This document shows, piece after piece, positions 1-4,984 of a stretch of 5,641 nt of DNA. Location of the stretch: contig JAJBVQ010000105.1 of NCBI GenBank assembly GCA_020859745.1, positions 1 to 5,641 on the forward strand, in the 5' to 3' direction. Source of the stretch: Rikenellaceae bacterium (lineage in GTDB: Bacteria > Bacteroidota > Bacteroidia > Bacteroidales > Rikenellaceae). How positions within the stretch are numbered: the first letter of the stretch is position 1; each line of letters begins with the position of its first letter. The notes beneath the pieces are model-generated. The model was not told where the DNA came from. It did no database searches and saw only the letters and a list, made by a program, of their open reading frames with translations. A program made the translations under genes and the position numbers.

Positions 1-93
1 GGCCAGTCCCTCCAGGGTGAATGCCTCGTGCAGGTTGTGGTTGATATGGTCGATCACCCGGTTGATGGCGCGGGTGTGGGGAGTCGGGGGCAT
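1..93 (-). CDS. AraC-family transcriptional regulator, N-terminal fragment (runs off the left edge)
   Basis: Only the first 31 codons are inside the window, starting at the ATG at 93-91. The peptide begins MPPTPHTRAINRVIDHINHN and continues through LHEAFTLEGLA. The pattern INRVIDHI-x(4)-L-x(4)-TLEGLA is the typical first helix and entry into the first helix-turn-helix of AraC/XylS DNA-binding domains. Because the DNA-binding domain begins at the N-terminus, this may be the AraC type that carries a C-terminal effector domain such as GyrI-like, but that part lies outside the window, so its ligand is unknown. The start lies 15 nt after the divIC stop, so the two are probably co-transcribed. No clear Shine-Dalgarno sequence precedes it. 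The family call rests on a short peptide and is moderately secure; no target genes can be named. Confidence 0.72.
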   Translation of the reverse strand, partial: MPPTPHTRAINRVIDHINHNLHEAFTLEGLA

Positions 94-108
94 AATAAAG
101 GGGAGGAA

Positions 109-396
109 TTATTTTTCGTCGATCAGGTAGATCTCTTCTCCGGGGCGGCGCATCAGGAAGTTCTCACGGCCGAACCGCTCCAGAAAGGCGCTGTCTTTCA
201 ATCCCGCGATCACGGCGCTGTCCTCCGTGATCTTATGGAGGTAGAAGGCTTTTTCGGCTTCCAGTTCCCGGATCTTCCGGTCCAACTGCCGGGAGTCGAG
301 GTAGTTGTTCCGGTCGAAAAAAAGCACCCACGCGACAAAGGCCAATGTCGCGGCGATGATGATGTTCCGGTTGGAAAAAAGTTGGTCGATCTTCAT
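109..396 (-). CDS. divIC: DivIC/FtsB-like septum formation initiator protein
   Basis: This is a 95-residue bitopic membrane protein of the FtsB/DivIC family, which bridges divisome proteins (FtsL, FtsQ/DivIB) at the septum. A short charged N-terminus precedes one membrane helix at about residues 11-27 (IIIAATLAFVAWVLFF). A charged heptad-like coiled coil follows at about 36-66 (RQLDRKIRELEAEKAFYLHK). The C-terminal motif FLERFGRENFLMRRPGEEIY (71-90) matches the family signature in which an 'ARExYxMxxPGE'-like segment follows the coiled coil. Length and domain order are normal for Bacteroidota members. The ATG at 396-394 starts just before the membrane helix. It lies 61 nt downstream of thiD, with a promoter-like box between, so it may be transcribed both from the thi unit and independently. 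The family call is firm; the choice of symbol (divIC rather than ftsB) is conventional. Confidence 0.88.
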   Translation of the reverse strand: MKIDQLFSNRNIIIAATLAFVAWVLFFDRNNYLDSRQLDRKIRELEAEKAFYLHKITEDSAVIAGLKDSAFLERFGRENFLMRRPGEEIYLIDEK

Positions 397-407
397 AACC
401 TGTCCGG

Positions 408-440
408 CAAAGATAGGTATTTACCGGGGTTTCTGTCAGA
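408..440 (-). promoter_or_regulatory. Candidate Bacteroidota-type promoter for divIC
   Basis: On the minus strand TATCTTTG (415-408) matches the Bacteroidota -7 consensus TAnnTTTG exactly. A TCTG at 440-437, with a 21-nt spacer, is one mismatch from the -33 element TTTG. The box ends 11 nt before the divIC ATG, so the transcript would have a very short leader. The -7 match is seen directly; promoter activity is inferred. Confidence 0.45.
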
Positions 441-445
441 TGTCC

Positions 446-456
446 GGGAATTTCCC
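446..456. repeat. Short perfect palindrome in the thiD-divIC gap
   Basis: The sequence GGGAATTTCCC has 5-bp arms around one central base and starts one base beyond the thiD stop. It is too short, and lacks a following U-tract on the minus strand, to be called a rho-independent terminator. It could be a small operator upstream of the candidate divIC promoter, or chance. Confidence 0.25.
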
Positions 457-457
457 T

Positions 458-1264
458 CTACCGGTTTTCGCGGTAACGGAAAAAATGGTCTACCGGGCCG
501 TGTCCTTCGCCGATATGCAGGTCTTGTCCGGCCGCTATCGCCTCGTGGATGAAGTCCGTGGCATGCCCGACCGCACGGCTCAGCGGATGGCCCAGGGCCA
601 GGTAACAGGCGATCGCCGATGAGAGCGTACAGCCGGTGCCGTGCATGTTTTTCGTGTCGATCCGCTCGTGCGTGTAGACGTGCGGCAACTGCTCCTTGGT
701 GGTGAACAGCGTATCGGTCAGCTCGTTGTTCGCCAGATGTCCTCCTTTGAGCAACAGCGCTCTGGCGCCTTGTTCCCGAAGATTACTCCATACCGGCCGG
801 TAATCCATCGTGGACTCGACGGTCAGCCCGGTCAGCCGTTCCGCTTCCGGAATATTGGGCGTAACGACCGTTGCCAGCGGCATCAGTTGCGTGACGATCG
901 CTTCCGTGGCACTCCCCTCGGTCAGTACGTCGCCCGAGGTGGCCACCAGCACCGGATCGACCACGATAAAGGGCGGGTCGTACTCCTTCAGCAACGAGGC
1001 GACCAACTCCACGATCTCGGCGGTAGCCAGCATGCCGACCTTCACCGCATCTGCCCCGATGTCGTCCAGTACGGCGCGGATCTGCTTTTCGATCATATCC
1101 GGCGACAACGGTTCGACGGCCGCGACGCCCAGCGTATTCTGCGCCGTGACTGCCGTGATGGCGCTCGAAGCGTAACAGCCCAATGCCGAGATGGTCTTGA
1201 TGTCCGCCTGTATGCCCGCGCCCCCGCCGCTGTCCGAGCCTGCTATGGTGAGTACCCGTTTCAT
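458..1264 (-). CDS. thiD: Hydroxymethylpyrimidine/phosphomethylpyrimidine kinase
   Basis: This cytoplasmic ribokinase-fold enzyme phosphorylates HMP to HMP-P and then HMP-PP, the pyrimidine donor for thiamine synthesis. The 268-residue protein has normal family length. Signature segments in order are AGSDSGGGAGIQADIKT (8-24), the HMP pocket GCYASSAITAVTAQNT (29-44), VKVGMLA (75-81), VVDPVLVATSGD (101-112), TPNIPEAERL (135-144), KGGHL (173-177), and the anion-hole/catalytic loop HGTGCTLSSAIA (208-219), whose Cys212 is at the expected position. The frame is open 127 codons further upstream, but that extension lies antisense-free inside thiL in another frame and has no ThiD similarity. The ATG at 1264-1262 gives the canonical MKRVLTIAGSDSGG start and is preceded by AGGA at a plausible distance. 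It follows the thiL stop by 11 nt, placing it in the same operon. The related pyridoxal kinase function is less likely given the neighbours. Confidence 0.96.
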   Translation of the reverse strand: MKRVLTIAGSDSGGGAGIQADIKTISALGCYASSAITAVTAQNTLGVAAVEPLSPDMIEKQIRAVLDDIGADAVKVGMLATAEIVELVASLLKEYDPPFIVVDPVLVATSGDVLTEGSATEAIVTQLMPLATVVTPNIPEAERLTGLTVESTMDYRPVWSNLREQGARALLLKGGHLANNELTDTLFTTKEQLPHVYTHERIDTKNMHGTGCTLSSAIACYLALGHPLSRAVGHATDFIHEAIAAGQDLHIGEGHGPVDHFFRYRENR

Positions 1265-1275
1265 ATCTTCCTGAA

Positions 1276-2253
1276 TCAAAAGTGTTCGAATCCTGTAAAG
1301 TGGCTGTCCGTTCCGGAGTAGGTGATCTCCGGTTTTCCGCTCCCGCACACCCCGATGACATGGAGTGGGTGCCCGAACCGGGCTTCGAACCCCTTTTGCA
1401 GGTCGTTTATCCGTGCCGGATCGACAGTCAGGAGCAACACATAGTCCTCGCCACCCGTCAAGGCCAGTTCCGCGGCGTTCCACCCCTCCCGCCCGGCGAT
1501 TTTTCGTAAAAGCGGCGACGTGGGAACGGCGTCCGTCCGTATGGCGGCTCCCAAGCCCGATGCCCGCAGGATATGGAGCAAATCCGATGCCACGCCGTCC
1601 GAAACGTCCATCATGGCGTGTACCTCTTCGCGCGTGCCCAGCCACTCCCCTTCCGCCAAATGCGGCCGGGGTTGGTGGTGCCGTTTGATAAGCTCTTTTA
1701 TATCTGCGTCACGCGGAATGTTATTCAAGATGGCTTGCAGTCCCCCCGCCGAATCGCCCAGCGGCCCGGTCACGGCAATCAAGTCTCCCGGCCGGGCATC
1801 CCTCCGTCGTTTGATATGGTCGTTCTCGGCCATGCCTAAAACGGTGATATTGATTACGATACCTTCCGGCGAGGAGGTGGTGTCGCCGCCCAGGAGCGGT
1901 ACGCCGAACGAGCGGTAGCCCTCGAAAAAGGCGTCGCACCACTCTACTTCGACGGTTTCGGAGGGCAGTCCGATGCTCAGGAACGTAGCCACGGGTTTCG
2001 CTCCCATCGCCGCTATGTCGCTCAGGTTCACGGCCAACGATTTGTAGCCGAGCTGGTACGGCGTGATTTGCTCCCGCAGGAAATGGACATTCTCGACCAG
2101 CAAATCCGTGGTGACCACCAGCGATTTGCCTTCGTTCCACGGTATGACCGCGCAATCGTCGCCGATCCCCTCCCACCCCTGAGGGATCAGGCTTTTGAAA
2201 TCCGCGGCGATGCGCCCGATCAATCCGAACTCCCCTATCTCGTTGATTTTCAT
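1276..2253 (-). CDS. thiL: Thiamine-monophosphate kinase
   Basis: ThiL performs the last step, ATP-dependent phosphorylation of thiamine phosphate to thiamine diphosphate, in the cytoplasm. The 325-residue protein shows the family motifs in order: GDDCAVI (31-37), TTDLLVENVHF (48-58), NLSDIAAMGAKP (76-87), GGDTTSS (122-128), VTGPLGDSAGGL (161-172), MDVSDGVASDL (215-225) and GGEDYVLL (267-274). The Asp-rich segments bind Mg2+ and phosphate, and all are intact. The frame is open 22 codons further upstream, but that part has no family similarity and would run into thiE. The ATG at 2253-2251 overlaps the thiE stop in an ATGA arrangement, with AAAGG upstream, and gives the usual N-terminus. Its stop is 11 nt before thiD. 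The PurM/SelD-like fold is shared with other enzymes, but the motifs and neighbours make ThiL secure. Confidence 0.96.
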   Translation of the reverse strand: MKINEIGEFGLIGRIAADFKSLIPQGWEGIGDDCAVIPWNEGKSLVVTTDLLVENVHFLREQITPYQLGYKSLAVNLSDIAAMGAKPVATFLSIGLPSETVEVEWCDAFFEGYRSFGVPLLGGDTTSSPEGIVINITVLGMAENDHIKRRRDARPGDLIAVTGPLGDSAGGLQAILNNIPRDADIKELIKRHHQPRPHLAEGEWLGTREEVHAMMDVSDGVASDLLHILRASGLGAAIRTDAVPTSPLLRKIAGREGWNAAELALTGGEDYVLLLTVDPARINDLQKGFEARFGHPLHVIGVCGSGKPEITYSGTDSHFTGFEHF

Positions 2254-2903
2254 CCTTTCACTTTTTTTACAGCGTCCAACAATGACGCAGTTGCCTCTGT
2301 TGGATTCTGGGCCGAGCATATGGCGCTGACCACGGCTACCCCGTCCGCCCCGGAATGGATAATGTCCTGGATATTAGATAATTTAATCCCACCGATCGCC
2401 ACCATCGGTAAGGCCGTACCTACGATATTCCGTACCCGGCGCAACCCCTCCAATCCCAGGGCCGGTGCCGTGTCCGTTTTGGTGGGCGTGGAGAAAACCG
2501 GGCTGGCCCCTATGTAGTCCAGTCCGTCCAGCGAGAGGCACGCGCGGGCCTGCTCTTCGTTCTCGACTGACAATCCGATAATCGCTTCAGGTCCCAGCAA
2601 ATGCCGTGCATCGGCGTATTCCATATCATGCTGGCCGATATGCAGCCCTTCCGCGCCGATCACCCGTGCAATATCCGACCGGTCGTTGATAATCAGCGGT
2701 ATGCCCGCTGAATGTAGCAAATCGTGCACTGCCCGGCCCAATGCCACGAATTCCCGGGTGCTGCACTCCTTTTCGCGCAACTGCACCATTGTCACGCCAC
2801 CTCGTATGGCTGCGGAGACAATGTCGAGCAAAGACCTGCCGAGTGATAACGACCGGTCGGTCACCAAGTAAAGCTCCAGCGCCTCACGCCTCAGATTTCC
2901 CAT
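2250..2903 (-). CDS. thiE: Thiamine-phosphate synthase (thiamine-phosphate pyrophosphorylase)
   Basis: ThiE condenses HMP-PP with hydroxyethylthiazole phosphate to give thiamine phosphate and pyrophosphate, on a TIM-barrel. The 217-residue protein carries LYLVTDR (11-17), MVQLREK (39-45, pyrophosphate binding), INDR (72-75), GLHIGQHDM (86-94, Mg2+-binding Asp), GLSVEN (110-115), DYIGASPVFSTPTKTD (129-144), the phosphate loop VAIGGI (168-173) and VVSAI (191-195). These favour a true ThiE over the TenI-like paralogue, in which active-site segments are usually altered. The ATG at 2903-2901 lies inside the 3' end of the upstream flavoprotein gene (13-nt overlap) and has a strong GGAGG ribosome-binding site. 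The stop overlaps the thiL start by 4 nt, so synthesis of the two proteins is probably coupled. Confidence 0.95.
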   Translation of the reverse strand: MGNLRREALELYLVTDRSLSLGRSLLDIVSAAIRGGVTMVQLREKECSTREFVALGRAVHDLLHSAGIPLIINDRSDIARVIGAEGLHIGQHDMEYADARHLLGPEAIIGLSVENEEQARACLSLDGLDYIGASPVFSTPTKTDTAPALGLEGLRRVRNIVGTALPMVAIGGIKLSNIQDIIHSGADGVAVVSAICSAQNPTEATASLLDAVKKVKG

Positions 2904-3847
2904 TGCCGCACCTCCGCCAATGCCGTTCGGAATTCCGAAACGATGTCCCGCATGATTTTCGATACCGGTTCCACTTCCCGGATCAGCGAAGCTATCTGCC
3001 CGATCTCCAACTCCCCTTCCGCCAAGTCGCCCTCGAAGATACCCTGTTTCGAGCGTTTCGCTCCCAGGATTTCCCGCAGCTCGTCTGCCGACGCCCCGCG
3101 CGCCTCAGCTTCCGCCACCCGCTGGTAAAATTCGTTCTTAATTAATCTTACCGGACTTAACTTTTTGAGGCAAAGCATGGTATCCCCTTCGTTTAATGAA
3201 GTGCACCGGTTTTTGAACGCTTCGTGCGCGGACGACTCCTGCGACAGGGCGAACCGCGTCCCCAGTTGTACCCCGTCCGCCCCCAAAGCCATGGCCGCCA
3301 GCATCCCCCGTCCCGTGGCGATTCCCCCGGCGGCCAGTAAGGGCAGCCGGGTCGCCTGCCGCACCTGCGGAATCAAGGCCATCGTCGTGATCTCCTCGCG
3401 GCCGTTGTGTCCTCCGGCTTCAAAACCCTCGGCAACAACGGCATCCACTCCCGCTGCCTCCGCTTTGCGGGCGAATTTGGCCGAAGCGACCACATGGGCC
3501 ACCATGATTCCTGCGTCTTTCAGGCGCGATGTATAGAGGGCCGGGTTCCCGCCCGAAGTGAAAACGATGGGCACTTTTTCGGTGGTCAGGATGTCGATAA
3601 CTCGTTCGATTTCAGGATAAAAGAGCGGAACGTTCACCCCGAAAGGCTTCCCCGAACCGGCCAATGCGTTGCGGGCTTTTGCGATATGTTCGGTGAGCGT
3701 CTCCGGGTGCATCGACCCGGCGCCGATAAGCCCCAATCCTCCGGCTTGCGATACCGCAGCGGCCAGCCGCCACCCGCTGCACCAGACCATGCCGCCCGAA
3801 ACCACGGGATATTCTATGTTAAAAAGTTCTGTGACAGGTGTTTTCAT
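2891..3847 (-). CDS. FMN-dependent oxidoreductase of the nitronate monooxygenase / FabK family
   Basis: This 318-residue flavoprotein is predicted to form an FMN-binding TIM barrel. The N-terminal region (TELFNIEYPVVSGGM, 6-20) matches family members in which the first strand leads into the flavin site. AEGFEAGGHNG (139-149) contains His147, equivalent to the catalytic His of both nitronate monooxygenases and FabK enoyl-ACP reductases. AAGGIATGRGM (172-182) and GADGVQLGTRF (189-199) form the FMN-phosphate site. The C-terminal segment GDLAEGELEIGQIASLIRE (273-291) resembles FabK. Sequence alone does not separate nitronate oxidation from enoyl-ACP reduction or another flavin reaction, so no symbol is given. 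The ATG at 3847-3845 is the first gene start after the divergent promoter region. The 3' end overlaps thiE by 13 nt, which puts it at the head of the thiamine operon; a role linked to thiamine is possible but unproven. Confidence 0.88.
   Translation of the reverse strand: MKTPVTELFNIEYPVVSGGMVWCSGWRLAAAVSQAGGLGLIGAGSMHPETLTEHIAKARNALAGSGKPFGVNVPLFYPEIERVIDILTTEKVPIVFTSGGNPALYTSRLKDAGIMVAHVVASAKFARKAEAAGVDAVVAEGFEAGGHNGREEITTMALIPQVRQATRLPLLAAGGIATGRGMLAAMALGADGVQLGTRFALSQESSAHEAFKNRCTSLNEGDTMLCLKKLSPVRLIKNEFYQRVAEAEARGASADELREILGAKRSKQGIFEGDLAEGELEIGQIASLIREVEPVSKIMRDIVSEFRTALAEVRQWEI
2911..2915 (-). promoter_or_regulatory. Strong Shine-Dalgarno sequence for thiE inside the upstream gene
   Basis: On the minus strand GGAGG ends 7 nt before the thiE ATG and lies within the last codons of the NMO/FabK-like gene. 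Strong Shine-Dalgarno matches are uncommon in Bacteroidota, so this one supports the chosen thiE start and suggests independent or re-initiating ribosome loading despite the overlap. Confidence 0.6.
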
Positions 3848-3872
3848 TCGGAATGCCGATTTTGGTCAATTA

Positions 3873-3907
3873 TTGGATAAAGATATAATAAAAAATCTAT
3901 AAATTTG
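3873..3907 (+). promoter_or_regulatory. Candidate Bacteroidota-type promoter for ddl
   Basis: TAAATTTG at 3900-3907 matches the -7 consensus TAnnTTTG exactly. The nearest TTG upstream is at 3873-3875, leaving a 24-nt spacer that is longer than usual, so the -33 element is doubtful. The predicted leader is about 50 nt. It partly overlaps, in opposite orientation, the region that must drive the thiamine unit. Confidence 0.45.
3878..3885 (-). promoter_or_regulatory. Weak candidate -7 box for the NMO-thiE-thiL-thiD unit
   Basis: On the minus strand TATCTTTA matches TAnnTTTG at all but the last base and lies 30 nt before the NMO/FabK-like start. No TTTG or TTG is seen at a normal -33 distance. 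It is proposed only because the AT-rich divergent gap must hold a promoter for this unit. Confidence 0.3.
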
Positions 3908-3917
3908 TAGGATACAA
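3905..3917. repeat. Inverted repeat TTGTA-N3-TACAA at the ddl promoter
   Basis: The arms TTGTA (3905-3909) and TACAA (3913-3917) are perfect complements separated by GGA. The element overlaps the last bases of the candidate -7 box and the expected transcription start, the place where a repressor would act. The arms are short, so chance is possible. Confidence 0.3.
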
Positions 3918-3946
3918 GGCCGTTCGCCGGGGCGCATGGCCGTTCG
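3918..3946. repeat. Direct repeat of GGCCGTTCG, 20-nt period, in the ddl leader
   Basis: GGCCGTTCG occurs at 3918-3926 and again at 3938-3946. The 20-nt spacing is close to two helical turns, so both copies would face the same side of the DNA. It lies between the candidate ddl promoter and the ddl start and is markedly more G+C-rich than the flanking gap. It could be a pair of binding half-sites or a remnant duplication. Confidence 0.3.
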
Positions 3947-3963
3947 GGATTTATTTTACCTGT

Positions 3964-4977
3964 ATGTCGAGAAAAAAGATCATTGCCGTCATCGCGGGGG
4001 GGGACTCTTCCGAAGATGTGATTTCATATAAAAGCGGGGCGCAGGTGTGGGGATGTCTGGATCGGGATTTGTACGAACCCTATTTAGTGGTGCTCCGGGG
4101 CGCCTCCTGGCGGGTGAACCCCGCGGATGCGGATGCCAAGGGGGCGGTGTTACCGGTGGACCTGAACGATTTCAGCTTCACGGACCACACGGGGCGGCAT
4201 GTCAAATTCGACTATGCCCTGATCCAGATTCACGGGACGCCGGGCGAGAACGGTATTTTGCAGGGCTATTTCGAGCTGATGCGGATACCCTACTCTACTT
4301 GTACGGCGGAGGTTTCGGCGCTGACGTTCAACAAGTCGCTGTGCAAACTGGCCTTGCGCGGCAGGCCGGGGATCCATCTGGCGCGCGAGATTTTGCTGCG
4401 CAGGGGCGAGCCGGTGCCGGATGCCGGCAGCATCATAAAAGAGCTGGGTTTGCCGTTCTTTATAAAGCCGAACGCCAGCGGGAGCAGCTTCGGGGTCACT
4501 AAAATAAAGACTGCCGATGCGTCAGCGGTGACCCATGCGATCGAGGCGGCGTTCCGGGAGAGCGACGCGGTGATGCTGGAGCAGTTCGTGGACGGACGCG
4601 AGGTGAGTTGCGGGATGATGGTGGCCGGCGGGAAGGAATGGATTTTGCCGGTAACGGAGTTGATTTCGGCGAAGGAGTTCTTCGACTACGAAGCGAAATA
4701 CGAGGGGGCCTGCCGCAAGGTGACGCCGGCGGAATTGCCGGAGGATATGGTGCGCAAACTGAATGTGGCGACGGCGACGGCTTACCGTACTTTGGGATGC
4801 CGGGGGGTTGTGCGGGTCGATTTCATTATCGACAAGGCAACGGGAGACCCTTATTTTATCGAGGTGAACACCACGCCGGGGATGAGCGCGGCGAGTATCG
4901 TGCCGCAACAGTGGCAGGCGGCTGGGCTGACCATGGGCGAGGCTTTTGGAATGATTATCAACGAAACATCAAAATAA
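3964..4977 (+). CDS. ddl: D-alanine--D-alanine ligase
   Basis: This ATP-grasp ligase joins two D-alanines in the cytoplasm to supply the terminal dipeptide of the peptidoglycan stem. The 337-residue protein is full length. AGGDSSEDVIS (11-21) is the N-terminal substrate loop, with Glu17 at the conserved position. IHGTPGENG (89-97) and the IPYST segment (108-112) follow. KPNASGSSFGV (168-178) is the ATP-binding strand with Lys168 and Ser174. FDYEAKY (240-246) is the omega-loop with Lys245 and Tyr246. RVDFII (284-289) supplies the metal ligand Asp286, and EVNTTPGMSAAS (300-311) the metal ligands Glu300 and Asn302 and the catalytic-loop Ser311. Retention of Tyr246 fits D-Ala-D-Ala rather than D-Ala-D-Lac synthesis. 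The ATG at 3964 has no clear Shine-Dalgarno, as is usual in Bacteroidota. It is followed after 7 nt by the NagB-like gene, so the two probably share a transcript. A G8 tract spans codons 11-14. Confidence 0.95.
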   Translation: MSRKKIIAVIAGGDSSEDVISYKSGAQVWGCLDRDLYEPYLVVLRGASWRVNPADADAKGAVLPVDLNDFSFTDHTGRHVKFDYALIQIHGTPGENGILQGYFELMRIPYSTCTAEVSALTFNKSLCKLALRGRPGIHLAREILLRRGEPVPDAGSIIKELGLPFFIKPNASGSSFGVTKIKTADASAVTHAIEAAFRESDAVMLEQFVDGREVSCGMMVAGGKEWILPVTELISAKEFFDYEAKYEGACRKVTPAELPEDMVRKLNVATATAYRTLGCRGVVRVDFIIDKATGDPYFIEVNTTPGMSAASIVPQQWQAAGLTMGEAFGMIINETSK

Positions 4978-4984
4978 CACCACT

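Noticed and set aside
446..456. Rho-independent terminator after thiD
   Set aside because: The palindrome has only 5-bp arms and one central base, so it cannot form a stable hairpin loop, and no U-tract follows on the minus strand.
641..1321. 226-codon plus-strand open frame opposite thiD
   Set aside because: It is a G+C-rich antisense shadow of a clear thiD gene, with Arg/Gln/His-rich composition and no recognisable domain.
783..1361. 192-codon minus-strand frame overlapping thiD
   Set aside because: It is the +1 shadow of thiD on the same strand, with low-complexity Arg/Gly/His composition.
1265..1645. Open reading frame extending thiD upstream by 127 codons
   Set aside because: It lies wholly inside thiL in another frame (plus the short gap), has an arginine/glycine-rich shadow composition, and the canonical ThiD N-terminus starts at 1264.
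2254..2319. Longer thiL start 22 codons upstream
   Set aside because: The extra residues overlap thiE, lack family similarity, and the ATGA overlap at 2253 gives the normal N-terminus.
3848..3963. Small ORF or structured RNA in the divergent region
   Set aside because: No open frame with a plausible start and length was seen, and no long complementary arms beyond the short repeats reported.
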